Below are positions 17,721 to 26,721 of a stretch of DNA of 64,000 bases, in pieces (the first letter of the stretch is position 1; every line of letters starts with the position of its first letter). The notes under the pieces were generated by a model, which was not told where the DNA came from, did not search any database, and saw only the letters and a program-made list of their open reading frames with translations. This DNA comes from Saprospiraceae bacterium. GTDB lineage: Bacteria; Bacteroidota; Bacteroidia; Chitinophagales; Saprospiraceae. The stretch is taken from the NCBI GenBank assembly GCA_028279185.1, contig JANQSS010000141.1, forward strand, positions 103,624 to 167,623, read 5' to 3'. The position numbers and the translations under genes were made by a program.

Positions 17721-20700
17721 TCATGGACAATCTATTATTTCTGCACTAAATTCTCCGCCCAACTTTACCTCAAAGTCCGGCTCGAGTACGATATCCATGT
17801 CGGCATGAAAGATAACTTTAGTCGCTGGGTCCACTACTCCTGTAGATGTGATTTGGTCATTGACTTTTAAAAATGTGCCATCTTCAATAGGTTTGTCCGT
17901 AATAGTTATGTCCATGTTTATGCAATCCAAGCAGGCCCCTTGACCATCATTGTTGCAAAAAGTGGAGAAGTTTGGCAACAAGGTGTTGCCATGGAAATTT
18001 GTATTGATAGCACAAAGCTTGTAATATGAGGTCGGATAGCAATCTGAAAAATTATCTCCTTGTACGTACAATGTACCTAGAAATGGGAGGTTCCCAAAAG
18101 TAGGGGGAAGTGGTCCGGACAGATTTGGATTATTATGAAGCCATATCGTACGTAGGCTGTCTGAAGGCGGTGCTGAGAACTCTTCCAATGAGGTAAAGGC
18201 ATTGTTTTGGAGGCCGATGATACGAATCCGTGGTAATTGAAAGAGGTTTTGCCAAATCGTGTCACTGAGTTGATTTCCAATAAATCGCATATCACGCATG
18301 TTGCTTAGTTGCCCCAAAGTCTTTGGCAGTTTCCCTGTCAAATTATTATTAGACATGAGCAGCAATTGTAATCGATCGAGTTCGCCAATCGCTGATGGAA
18401 TTTGGCCGCTGATGTTTGTGTCGTTTTGAATAAATAAATTGACCACTCGACCGCCAGAACAACCAACGCCCCACCACCCACTACATGGATCGCAATTGGT
18501 GCCAGCCGCTCCAGCATTCCAACCTGTATTGTTATTCCAATTTTCGCCATTCAAACTATCATATAAGACCATTAGAGGTTCGAAGTCGGGATGTGTACAT
18601 TCGGTCGCATACAAGGAAATGGCACCGACCTGGAAATTGCCATAGTCCAAGGCCCATTTACCTTCCATCGCCGGCGGCAGTTCTAGTGAATCGAATGTAT
18701 CCGAGCGCATGCCGGTATAGGAGATCAGCAGAAATGTATCGTTACTATTAGGCTGATATCCTTGCAATTTAATGTGACATTTCTGATCCAGGGTCAGATC
18801 ACCATGAATCTTTACATGATCATGGCCATTGGCAGATCCAGCACCAGCCGTTCCTGCTAAAGTAAATGTGTCGATTGCCGGAAACGATGTAGAACCATCG
18901 TGAATCAAATCGCCAATAATTACGCCGATTTTAATATCTGGATATCCTCCGAATTGAGCCTCCTGATGCAATTTTTCCACTCGGATGGTATCGTAATTTA
19001 GGATTTGTGCCTCTACGTGATTAAGCATGGAAACATCATTCCCAATTAAATCAATTTTCCCATGATTAATCAGTTTTCCAGCAACAGATTGGTTCACAAA
19101 ATGATTTATTCCCTCAAACAAACTGTCGCAATGGATGTGCCCATAATTATAAATAATGCCATCATTGAAAATGGCTTTCGATCCAAGAAAACTTCCCTGG
19201 ACATTGCTGATACCGAGGAAGTGGTTGTTGATGAGAGTTCCGCCCTGATTTAAGAGACCATCAGATTTGTCAACCGTAGACTTTGATCGAATGCAAATAG
19301 AGTCGTTATTTACAATATAACTGTTGACGGATACAATTCCATCACCCTGATTGCTTGCTGCCGCATAGTTTTCTACTATTATTTTTCCATCATTGTACAG
19401 CGTATCAAAATTAAATAAAAGAAAGCCGAGGAGAGCGGCATCACGAATATTTATCAAGCCATTATTCGTAATGGAATTATTCCCATTCGCACTCAGATGT
19501 ATTCCGTGCTTATTCGAACCGGCAAGCGACCCATCTATGAGCAGTTCTGCATCATGCTGTACCTGCAGCCGACTATCATGGATCATAAAGAGATGCGCTG
19601 CATTTGCCATTTGCCCAGATTCAATAATTACGTGTGTTCCACTACCGGATAATGTTACAGATTCACATGCGAGTGGGACGTGGGACTGGTTCCAGTTCAT
19701 GGGGTCGTGCCACGTGGAATCATCGCCGCCACCTGTCCACAAATTGACAACCGGGTCGCATGGGGAAACATGTCGCAACGTAATTTGACCCGGAACGGAA
19801 TCGCCGTAGTCCAACATCCAGTCATCGGACATAGATGTGGGAAGTGCAAGTGTATCGAATTCTCCTGCCAAAATTCCTGTGTACGTAAATAAAATAAAGG
19901 TATCGGTATCGACGGGATTATAATTGCTGAGTTTGATTACACAGATGCCTCCCAGATCAATATCACCATCAAAATGAAGGACATCGTGACCACCGGCCAC
20001 TCCAGGTCCGGCATTCCCTGCTATTTTAAAAGTATCCGTAGGATTGAGGTTAGGATTGTTTTGACTGAGATTGCAAAGAAACTGTGCATCGATAATCGTT
20101 GAAGAGTAATTCAGGACCCCCAAATTATTCAAGGTGCCAGCGGAAACAATGGAATGATTAGTAAGTCTGCCCGACGGGCTATTCTGAATAAATCCGGTTG
20201 ACGAGCAATGGATTTGTCCGAAATTTTGAAAATGTCCATCTTCATTTAAATTAATTAGGTCAATAGCCCCAGCTTCACTGCTATCAATGAGGATTACTCC
20301 GAAATTTTGAAATGTACCTGAGCTAACCATTGCGTTGGAGGCAGGTCCCTTGATATTCGTAATTGAGATTGTGTCGGTATTTAAACAATGGCATGCTGTT
20401 CCAATATCAAACCCGTCTGAGTTGTGGCTGTTGGAAGAAGAGGACACGTGTATGTTACCGGAATTATAAAGAACACTTGGGGTGGAAAAGAAGCCTTTGA
20501 TGCTTATTCCAAAGATTGTATTTATGCTTGAGGTGTTGTAATCGCTAACTAACAGCTTGCCTTCATTCCGTATTGTATCACCAGAATCTGCGAATAATCC
20601 CACTTGAGCTGTGTTGACGATTTTTATCTCACCACGGTTGGTCAATGTACAATATCCGGAATCAAGACTAACACCGTAGTCATTTGCTAAACTTGAGCTG

Positions 20701-21143
20701 CCGTCAACGTTAAGCATCGCAAGCGAATCGATCAATAGGGTTCCCGATGATCGTATTAATACACTCGCTGCATATGCCTGTACGGATGACTCGATGACGA
20801 CGTTGTCAGACGAGATAACCACATCTTCGCAGGCTAGAGGTACGTGATTTAAACTCCAATTGCCGTCGTCGTTCCAGTTTTCTGTCGCATTGGCTCCGGT
20901 CCAGGTATTTGTGGCTGGTGTGCATCCTGTGGATTTTATTGAGACTTGAGCGTTGGCATTATCGGCCCCAGTGGAAACCAGCGAAATCTCATTATCTACA
21001 ATATTATCTGATAAATTAGAAATGCATGCTTTTGCATTTATTTCTTCTTTGTTTACAGAATTATTCTTGGTATTTGTTGATTCCTGAATGTGTTGATTTA
21101 TAATAATAAGGAAGAGTACACCGAAGCATATAATGTATTTCAT
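17721..21143 (-). CDS. Large surface protein: duplicated beta-rich module, LRRs, C-terminal coathanger-type domain
   Basis: 1140 residues. After an N-terminal hydrophobic signal, a ~385-residue module occurs twice (from about residue 74 and about 461). Each copy begins C-P-x2-N-x-WTG, then NWS/NWNxxHVPLACE, then many short INNGxI/LYNDGKI/FQNFGQI-type strands suggesting a beta-helix, and ends DTFxLxxYTGxxxxxFDxLxLP. Next come five or so plant-type leucine-rich repeats (about 870-1040; for example SGQIPSAIGELDRLQLLLMS), led by the usual LYDSLNGENWNNNTGW cap. The last ~60 residues (VIFHADMDIVLEPDFEVKLG) look like a 3-coathanger stack domain. There is no standard type A T9SS tail. Probable role: cell-surface binding or adhesion. 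Confidence 0.8.
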   Translation of the reverse strand: MKYIICFGVLFLIIINQHIQESTNTKNNSVNKEEINAKACISNLSDNIVDNEISLVSTGADNANAQVSIKSTGCTPATNTWTGANATENWNDDGNWSLNHVPLACEDVVISSDNVVIESSVQAYAASVLIRSSGTLLIDSLAMLNVDGSSSLANDYGVSLDSGYCTLTNRGEIKIVNTAQVGLFADSGDTIRNEGKLLVSDYNTSSINTIFGISIKGFFSTPSVLYNSGNIHVSSSSNSHNSDGFDIGTACHCLNTDTISITNIKGPASNAMVSSGTFQNFGVILIDSSEAGAIDLINLNEDGHFQNFGQIHCSSTGFIQNSPSGRLTNHSIVSAGTLNNLGVLNYSSTIIDAQFLCNLSQNNPNLNPTDTFKIAGNAGPGVAGGHDVLHFDGDIDLGGICVIKLSNYNPVDTDTFILFTYTGILAGEFDTLALPTSMSDDWMLDYGDSVPGQITLRHVSPCDPVVNLWTGGGDDSTWHDPMNWNQSHVPLACESVTLSGSGTHVIIESGQMANAAHLFMIHDSRLQVQHDAELLIDGSLAGSNKHGIHLSANGNNSITNNGLINIRDAALLGFLLFNFDTLYNDGKIIVENYAAASNQGDGIVSVNSYIVNNDSICIRSKSTVDKSDGLLNQGGTLINNHFLGISNVQGSFLGSKAIFNDGIIYNYGHIHCDSLFEGINHFVNQSVAGKLINHGKIDLIGNDVSMLNHVEAQILNYDTIRVEKLHQEAQFGGYPDIKIGVIIGDLIHDGSTSFPAIDTFTLAGTAGAGSANGHDHVKIHGDLTLDQKCHIKLQGYQPNSNDTFLLISYTGMRSDTFDSLELPPAMEGKWALDYGNFQVGAISLYATECTHPDFEPLMVLYDSLNGENWNNNTGWNAGAAGTNCDPCSGWWGVGCSGGRVVNLFIQNDTNISGQIPSAIGELDRLQLLLMSNNNLTGKLPKTLGQLSNMRDMRFIGNQLSDTIWQNLFQLPRIRIIGLQNNAFTSLEEFSAPPSDSLRTIWLHNNPNLSGPLPPTFGNLPFLGTLYVQGDNFSDCYPTSYYKLCAINTNFHGNTLLPNFSTFCNNDGQGACLDCINMDITITDKPIEDGTFLKVNDQITSTGVVDPATKVIFHADMDIVLEPDFEVKLGGEFSAEIIDCP

Positions 21144-21221
21144 TGGAAAAATTCTTGGTTTGTAAATGGAAAAGCAAGGGAAAGGAATGAAGCCTAGTTA
21201 AGACCTTGTGTCTGCTAATAG

Positions 21222-21572
21222 TTACTGAGCAGGTCTGGTTTCTGAGGTCGTTGTTGTTTTCTGCGTGACAACAGTTTCTGAACCATCTCCATTTGGACAT
21301 GTAGTAGTGGTAGTGGTAGTGTGGTTGCCATTACTATCCGTCCCTACGGTTACTTTGGATTTGCAGGTTCCGGTCAAGATAACAGTGAAACTGCCAGTCG
21401 CTCCATTTTGAGATGGGTCGGGTTTTGCTTCACCTTCACTTAGAGCCGTTGGTTCGGACACACGCCAAATGTTTAATAAATCATATGTCAATTTCCCTGT
21501 TACGAAGCGGTGTACTTCTAAGGCCCGTTTAATTCTTTGTTTTTTACGAACCTGTGCTTTTACTTTTGCCAT
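21222..21572 (-). CDS. Small Thr-rich protein of unknown function
   Basis: 116 residues with no signal peptide. The N-terminal third is strongly basic and helical (MAKVKAQVRKKQRIKRALEV, then HRFVTGKLTYDLLNIWRVSE). The C-terminal half holds a TGSFTVILTGTCKSKVTVGT strand pair and Thr-rich low-complexity sequence with runs of seven and four Thr. A 12-bp palindrome lies 65-76 bases upstream. It precedes the large surface protein by 78 bases on the same strand, suggesting joint expression. I do not recognise a family. That it is translated is likely (clean ATG, AT-rich leader, good placement) but not proven. Confidence 0.6.
   Translation of the reverse strand: MAKVKAQVRKKQRIKRALEVHRFVTGKLTYDLLNIWRVSEPTALSEGEAKPDPSQNGATGSFTVILTGTCKSKVTVGTDSNGNHTTTTTTTCPNGDGSETVVTQKTTTTSETRPAQ
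21300..21323 (-). repeat. Short ACTACC-type microsatellite inside the Thr-rich gene
   Basis: On the coding strand the sequence alternates ACT and ACC codons, giving the run of Thr in the small protein. The unit is a multiple of three, so slippage would change the number of Thr without breaking the frame. Confidence 0.6.
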
Positions 21573-21636
21573 TGCTAATTTATTTTAATGTTTAGTAATG
21601 GAACAAAAATCAGTTAATATTCTGCGCTTGTCTATA

Positions 21637-21648
21637 ACCCGATCGGGT
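21637..21648. promoter_or_regulatory. Perfect 12-bp palindrome, possible operator
   Basis: ACCCGATCGGGT is its own reverse complement. It lies 65-76 bases upstream of the Thr-rich gene's ATG (21572), within the presumed promoter region of the surface-protein/kinase cluster. It may be an operator, but no second copy was noticed in the window. Confidence 0.35.
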
Positions 21649-21712
21649 GATTTTTGAAGAAAGGAGATTGGCGTTGGGCTATTTTACATTCAATCAATTA
21701 TGGGATATTGAA

Positions 21713-21750
21713 ATAAAAAAATGAGCTACCCGCAAAAGAATAGCTCATTT
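21713..21750 (-). terminator. Intrinsic terminator of the prolyl oligopeptidase gene
   Basis: On the minus strand ATGAGCTA, a 12-base loop and TAGCTCAT (21721-21748) are followed by seven T. It lies about 30 bases past the stop codon at 21778 and separates that gene from the surface-protein cluster. Confidence 0.85.
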
Positions 21751-21777
21751 TTCAATTATCCGAATATTGTAAAAAAA

Positions 21778-23973
21778 TTAATTCTTCACCTCCCGTGTTA
21801 AATCCGGTTCAACACCCATGTTGTACATCATAAATGACATCACATCGGCGTACTCATCAAGTGTCTTTGCCGTAGGTTTGCCAGCGCCATGGCCGGCATC
21901 TACATCCACGCGTATCAAAACAGGATTGTCACCCTCGTGTGCTTTTTGTAGCGCCGCTGCGTATTTAAATGAGTGCGCAGGTACAACGCGATCATCATGA
22001 TCGGCTGTCAAGATCATAGTCGCGGGATAAGTAGTTCTAGGCTTAAGATTATGTAAAGGGCTGAACTTTAAGACATTATCAAAATGTTCTTTTTCTTTCA
22101 TACTTCCATAATCGGAGGCCCACGCATATCCAATGGTAAATTTCTCGTATCGGAGCATGTCAAGGACTCCAACAGCAGGCAAGGCCACTTGAAATAAATC
22201 GGGTCGCTGTGTCATGCAGGCACCGACAAGCAGTCCACCATTTGACCCACCATGTATTGCTATTTTGTCTGAATTAGTGTATTTATTGGCTATCAAATAT
22301 TCGGCAGCTGCGATGAAATCGTCGAATACATTTTGCTTATTCAAAAGTCTTCCTGCGTTATGCCAGGCGTCTCCATATTCGCCGCCGCCACGCAAATTTG
22401 CCAAAGCGTAAACTCCTCCTTGTTCCAGCCAGGCTAGCCGTACGCTACTGAAAGAGGGCATGAGTGATATATTAAATCCGCCATAGCCATAAAGCCAAGT
22501 AGGGTTATTACCATTTAGGGTTAACCCCTTTTTGTGTACGATAAACATTGGAATTTTTGTCCCATCTTTTGAGGGATAAAACACCTGCTTTGTTTCATAG
22601 GCTTCAGAATCAAAATCGATATCCGGAGTCTTAAACAAAGTCGATGTGTTTGATTCGATGTCATAGCGATATATCGACGGTGGTTGGATCATTGAGTTGA
22701 AAACGTAAAATGTCTCTTTATGCTCTTTTTTACCTCCAAACCCACTTGCCGTTCCGATTCCCGGGAGTTTGATTTCAGTTGGATTTTTGCCATTTTCATC
22801 CATACGGATAATTTTACTTTTGACGTCATCCATGTAATTGGCAAATAATTTCCCCCCGACAAAAGATGCACTGCGCAGTACTGCCTTGTCGTCTTCTTTA
22901 ATTACATCTTCCCAATTATTCGGCGAGTTAATATTAAATTTAACTAAGCGCCAATTCGGAGCATCACGATTTGTCATGAAGTACAATTCGTCTCCTTTGC
23001 TATGGACCAAATTAATATCCGATTCAAAGTCATCAATAACTGTTATCAGCCTTCCATTCCTGTCGTTTAAATCCTGAATTTGCAAGTCATTTCCGCTTGT
23101 ACCCACGCCCGCACCGATAACTAAAAAACGTTCATCTTCAGTCGTGCTGGCGCCAAAATACTTATTTGTGTTCTTGGGGTCTTCATATATTATCTTGTCT
23201 GATGACTGCGGCGTACCCAACTTATGGTAATATACCTTCATTGCTTTATTTGCCTCTGTCAATGCGAGTTTTTCATCTGGTGCAGGGTAGGCACTATAAT
23301 AGAATCCATCGTCTTTCCATGCGATTCCTGTGAATTTTGCCCATTTTATAGTGTCTGTAAGTAGCTGGCCATCCGCCATATTCTTGACATAAATTTCTTG
23401 CCAATCCGATCCTGCTCGACTGATGGAATAGGCAAAATGGTTATGGTCTTTGTCTATTTTCATAGTGCCTAGCGCAACGGTTCCTTCTGAACTGAATGAG
23501 TTTGGATCTAGAAAAACTTCTCCTTCATTCTCCAGTGATTTGGTTCTATACAGGACGGATTGGTTTTGTAGACCTTCTTGTTTGAAATAGTAGTAGAAGT
23601 CACCATTTTTGCTTGGAGCGTTGTACTTTGTATAGTTATAAATTTCAGCTAACCTTTTACGTAAATCTTTGCGAAAGGAGATTTTATCAAGGTAGCCGAA
23701 TGTTACCTTGTTCTGAGCTGTAACCCACGCTTTCGTGTCTTCAGAATAATCATCTTCTAACCATCGATATGGATCACTGATTTCCTTTCCGTGATACGTA
23801 TCCACCACATCGTCTTCACGACTTTGTGGATATGATAATGGTTGATTGTTGATCTCAGCTTTAGTAAAAGACGTTACGTCTACCGAAGTATCATTAGGTT
23901 TTTTGGATTTTATCATTTTAAATAATAGTAAACCAAGCAGGAGTAATACTCCAAACAATAAAATTCTTCTCAC
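21778..23973 (-). CDS. Prolyl oligopeptidase (S9A), membrane-anchored or exported
   Basis: 731 residues. It cleaves short peptides after proline. The N-terminus has a hydrophobic anchor or signal (RRILLFGVLLLLGLLLFKM). The propeller domain starts with YPQSREDDVVDTYHGKEISD and PYRWLED. The C-terminal alpha/beta hydrolase has GGSNGGLLVGA (nucleophile Ser near residue 578), LTADHDDRVVPAHSF (Asp near 661) and DAGHGAGKP (His near 694). The lobe is led by LRGGGEYGDAWHNAG, typical of S9A. The start is GTG. It is flanked by its own terminator. It probably works in the periplasm on imported peptides. Confidence 0.94.
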   Translation of the reverse strand: MRRILLFGVLLLLGLLLFKMIKSKKPNDTSVDVTSFTKAEINNQPLSYPQSREDDVVDTYHGKEISDPYRWLEDDYSEDTKAWVTAQNKVTFGYLDKISFRKDLRKRLAEIYNYTKYNAPSKNGDFYYYFKQEGLQNQSVLYRTKSLENEGEVFLDPNSFSSEGTVALGTMKIDKDHNHFAYSISRAGSDWQEIYVKNMADGQLLTDTIKWAKFTGIAWKDDGFYYSAYPAPDEKLALTEANKAMKVYYHKLGTPQSSDKIIYEDPKNTNKYFGASTTEDERFLVIGAGVGTSGNDLQIQDLNDRNGRLITVIDDFESDINLVHSKGDELYFMTNRDAPNWRLVKFNINSPNNWEDVIKEDDKAVLRSASFVGGKLFANYMDDVKSKIIRMDENGKNPTEIKLPGIGTASGFGGKKEHKETFYVFNSMIQPPSIYRYDIESNTSTLFKTPDIDFDSEAYETKQVFYPSKDGTKIPMFIVHKKGLTLNGNNPTWLYGYGGFNISLMPSFSSVRLAWLEQGGVYALANLRGGGEYGDAWHNAGRLLNKQNVFDDFIAAAEYLIANKYTNSDKIAIHGGSNGGLLVGACMTQRPDLFQVALPAVGVLDMLRYEKFTIGYAWASDYGSMKEKEHFDNVLKFSPLHNLKPRTTYPATMILTADHDDRVVPAHSFKYAAALQKAHEGDNPVLIRVDVDAGHGAGKPTAKTLDEYADVMSFMMYNMGVEPDLTREVKN

Positions 23974-24061
23974 TTTGGTTGATTTAGTTGTTAAAAATGG
24001 ACTTACTCGCCAATTTGCATCGACGTATTAATCGAATATTAAATGTTTATTTCTTCTTTAT

Positions 24062-25636
24062 TTATAATTTTTGGAACATTCGAAAATATGTTCTGTCGAG
24101 TCCTTCCATAGTAATAAAATAAGTCCCAAGACTATAACTGCTGATGTTGTAATTAATATGATGTAAACCGGCTTCCATTTTTACTCTATTGATCAATTGG
24201 TCTACCCGATTTCCCGAAACATCATATATGTTGAGTGTTACATCGGCCCTGTGATTTAATTCGAATGAAAATTCGATTTGATCCCTTGAAGGGTTAGGCC
24301 AAGGTGGGAACAGCCGGTGGACGCTGCCTGGTCCGGGATTGTACGTGGAAGACAGGCTGTCATTAAAAATAATATCCTCATCACCTGATCGATATTGGAC
24401 ATATGAAATGGGTAAATAAAACATTTCATCGGTTGTTTTTTCGCCCCATGTGACAAGTGCAGGTGGATCGTTAGGATTCAATGGGTTGTCCACCGTATTG
24501 TCATAGGTTGCCAACCCATGAATGCGTGAACCTGCTGGTATAATTTGAAATCGGTTGTAGTTGTAAGCACCTTGCCAATTAAAGTCCCAATCATCAATTT
24601 TTATCAGCGGTAAGGTGTCGTTTCCGTTAACCGAAAACACTTCCCAATCCTTTCCCAGAAGGTGCATATGCGGCCAGATGGCCATGACACTGACATCAAC
24701 AGGAATGTCTAGGTAATAGTGCTGACGCTTAATCTGATTAGCTGGAAGCCAAAGTAGACCGGGGTTTGAGGCTGTGAAAGGCGTAATAATGCTGTTTTGT
24801 ACCATTCGATCAACCACTTCATCTTCGTCAGCGAAGAATATATTGACGGATGTGCTGTCCCATTCATCTGCCGCAATTGGAGCGTAGTGTATTTGCAACA
24901 GTAGATCGGCTCCAGCCGGCAAGAGTTGCCCCAAGCCATCAGGAAAAAATGATGGACGTTGGCCCGGTACATATCCTGGAAACTGACGAAGAAATGCAAT
25001 TTCTAGTCCATCTCCAAAGCCTCCAAAGCTCGTATAACCATACTCTGGTGTGTCGTCATCAAGCTGCTGAGCAGTTCCGGATAGATCATAACTTATTAAT
25101 GCATGGTGAACGATTTTTCCATTTCCAGGTCGTAATTCTATCGATTTGACGACTTTGTCCTCCGCTAGACCGGTAGGAAGTACAAATACCCGGTACTCGT
25201 CGACTCCGGTTCCCTTGTGTAAATAGGCCTCTTCAAATGACAAAACAAGATCCGGAGTGCCAAGCTGAGATCCAGACGGAAATGTTGGAACTGCCGGCTC
25301 ATTGTCAGGGTTTCCACGAGGAGCCCCATTGTCAGCCCATTCGGCTAATGTTTGAATCTGGCCCTCAGTTAAGCCCCGTTCACCTTGAAAGTGAGAGTAT
25401 TCTCGGTCCGGAGGCCATGGAGGCATGTATTTGAGTTCCGTTACAAATTTAATTGAGTTTGCCCATACCGCCGCTTCCTCATAACTTGTCAGCGAAAACG
25501 GTCCGATCTCTCCTGGCCTGTGGCAAGTCGTACAATTATCATATAGTATTTCTGCAACATCATCAGCATAAGTAGCCTGACTATTAACTGAATATGTTGT
25601 GAGAACCATTATACAAACTAATAATAGATTTTTCAT
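24062..25636 (-). CDS. Cytochrome c / PHM-like copper type II monooxygenase with T9SS tail
   Basis: 524 residues. After a signal peptide (to about 20) comes a small cytochrome c domain with heme site CTTCH (35-39) and a possible distal Met71 in MPPWPPD. The next ~300 residues match copper type II ascorbate-dependent monooxygenases (peptidylglycine hydroxylase fold). Both metal sites are visible: His177/His178 (IVHHAL) with His250 (LLQIHYAP) for the first copper, and His323/His325 (WPHMHLLG) with Met405 (TTDEMFYLPI) for the second. The last ~80 residues are a type A T9SS sorting tail (RLFPPWPNPSRDQIEFSFEL). The oxidised substrate is unknown. It starts one base after the redoxin-like gene. Confidence 0.87.
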   Translation of the reverse strand: MKNLLLVCIMVLTTYSVNSQATYADDVAEILYDNCTTCHRPGEIGPFSLTSYEEAAVWANSIKFVTELKYMPPWPPDREYSHFQGERGLTEGQIQTLAEWADNGAPRGNPDNEPAVPTFPSGSQLGTPDLVLSFEEAYLHKGTGVDEYRVFVLPTGLAEDKVVKSIELRPGNGKIVHHALISYDLSGTAQQLDDDTPEYGYTSFGGFGDGLEIAFLRQFPGYVPGQRPSFFPDGLGQLLPAGADLLLQIHYAPIAADEWDSTSVNIFFADEDEVVDRMVQNSIITPFTASNPGLLWLPANQIKRQHYYLDIPVDVSVMAIWPHMHLLGKDWEVFSVNGNDTLPLIKIDDWDFNWQGAYNYNRFQIIPAGSRIHGLATYDNTVDNPLNPNDPPALVTWGEKTTDEMFYLPISYVQYRSGDEDIIFNDSLSSTYNPGPGSVHRLFPPWPNPSRDQIEFSFELNHRADVTLNIYDVSGNRVDQLINRVKMEAGLHHINYNISSYSLGTYFITMEGLDRTYFRMFQKL

Positions 25637-25637
25637 A

Positions 25638-26147
25638 TCATTTTTTAATTACCTGTGTTATAATGCATCCGATAGCTGGCTGATTAGCGACATTCGTCAT
25701 TTTTTTATTTCTCAAATCATCAAGCACATTTGCCAATTCATGACGAGTAACTCTAGTGCGTTTTCGCCCAACTCGGGCATAAGCATTGTCAATCCTACCG
25801 AAATATACAACTTCATCAGATTCAATGTCAACAACGAAAACTTCAGGTGTTACAGTGGCCCCAAATTCATTTGTCAATACATAGTCCTTGTCAAATAGCA
25901 GTTCAAATTTCACCTCATACTTCTCTTGAAAACCGTCCATGCGGTCTTGATCGACTTGGGTGTTTGGAAAGACACCAGTGAAATGTGCAATATCCTTGTA
26001 TTTTGCATATAAGTCATTGAGTGTTAAAGTGTAATAACGACTGATAATGCATTCATCGTGCAAGAATATATATACCTCGTAGGGCTTATTATTTACCTCC
26101 GAAAACGAAGAAAGCACCAAGAAAAAGATCGTTGCAAGTTGAACCAT
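25638..26147 (-). CDS. Thioredoxin-fold (redoxin-like) protein with a degenerate active site
   Basis: 169 residues with a signal peptide (about 1-16). The thioredoxin/AhpC fold is suggested by VYIFLHDECIISRYYTLTL, a cis-proline loop TVTPEVFVVD (Pro101) and the FGRIDNAYA turn. The usual CxxC is reduced to a single Cys33 (CIIS), while a second Cys161 lies in the C-terminal AIGCII motif. In some other bacteria, as I recall, a redoxin domain ending in AxGC is fused directly to a cytochrome c/copper monooxygenase. Here the two parts are adjacent genes (TGA-T-ATG). It is probably an accessory protein for copper or heme handling or thiol redox in that enzyme. Confidence 0.75.
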   Translation of the reverse strand: MVQLATIFFLVLSSFSEVNNKPYEVYIFLHDECIISRYYTLTLNDLYAKYKDIAHFTGVFPNTQVDQDRMDGFQEKYEVKFELLFDKDYVLTNEFGATVTPEVFVVDIESDEVVYFGRIDNAYARVGRKRTRVTRHELANVLDDLRNKKMTNVANQPAIGCIITQVIKK

Positions 26148-26186
26148 ATCTTTTAATTACGGTCAAGCCAGTGTTGGTCTTGCTCG

Positions 26187-26194
26187 TAAAGATA
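26187..26194 (-). promoter_or_regulatory. Probable -7 element of the redoxin/monooxygenase operon
   Basis: Reads TATCTTTA on the minus strand, one mismatch from TAnnTTTG, 39 bases upstream of the ATG at 26147, in the 67-base gap after the SRPBCC gene. Confidence 0.4.
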
Positions 26195-26214
26195 CTACGC
26201 TCGGTATCAAATAC

Positions 26215-26721
26215 TTAAGTATTAACAATTTGGTAACCGTCAAATTTGCCTTTTAATTCTTCTCCGACTTCATTTAAGAGAATGCCATGTTCCAAATAAG
26301 CCTTTAGGTTGGTTAGCCAAAAGGTCCAACCACAACTGCATCCACAATAAACTTGCATTTTCGTCTCATTATCATCCGCTATTTCCGACTGGATTAGAGA
26401 AAGTAATGTACGACCATCTTCAAAGGGTTCTATTTTTACCTCCACTATACTATTTGCAAATTCAAACTTGATATAATCTTTGCCGTTATTCTCAAGCACT
26501 TTTCCTTCTGAAGATCCATCCCAGTTGTGCCATCGCCAGAGGTATTTATCACCAGCCTGGTAAGGTTCAGATGGCAGTCTTCGATTCCCGTCGGTATCAG
26601 CGTATTCGGCGACTTTCAAGAACCAGGTAGTTAGTCCGTCCGATGATGCCCACATTTTAAAAATATCTTCAATTGGCCTATTGATTAAAATCCGTCTTTT
26701 AAAATTATCCCATGATTCCAT
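26215..26721 (-). CDS. SRPBCC (AHSA1-type) domain protein
   Basis: 168 residues, cytoplasmic. The pattern of an INRPIEDIFKMWASSDGLTT start, WF, a buried W-rich centre (YLWRWHNWDG) and a C-terminal helix after a CGWTFWLTNLKAYLEHG segment fits the START/Bet v1-like AHSA1 family. Those proteins form a hydrophobic pocket, and some act as Hsp90 co-chaperones. The CGCSCGW cluster is unusual, with three Cys in five residues. It stands 67 bases upstream of the redoxin operon on the same strand; a functional link is not evident. Confidence 0.8.
   Translation of the reverse strand: MESWDNFKRRILINRPIEDIFKMWASSDGLTTWFLKVAEYADTDGNRRLPSEPYQAGDKYLWRWHNWDGSSEGKVLENNGKDYIKFEFANSIVEVKIEPFEDGRTLLSLIQSEIADDNETKMQVYCGCSCGWTFWLTNLKAYLEHGILLNEVGEELKGKFDGYQIVNT

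Noticed and set aside
19393..19788. 131-codon plus-strand frame opposite the surface protein
   Set aside because: Cys/Ser/Pro-rich antisense composition of a real gene on the other strand; no start site or promoter.
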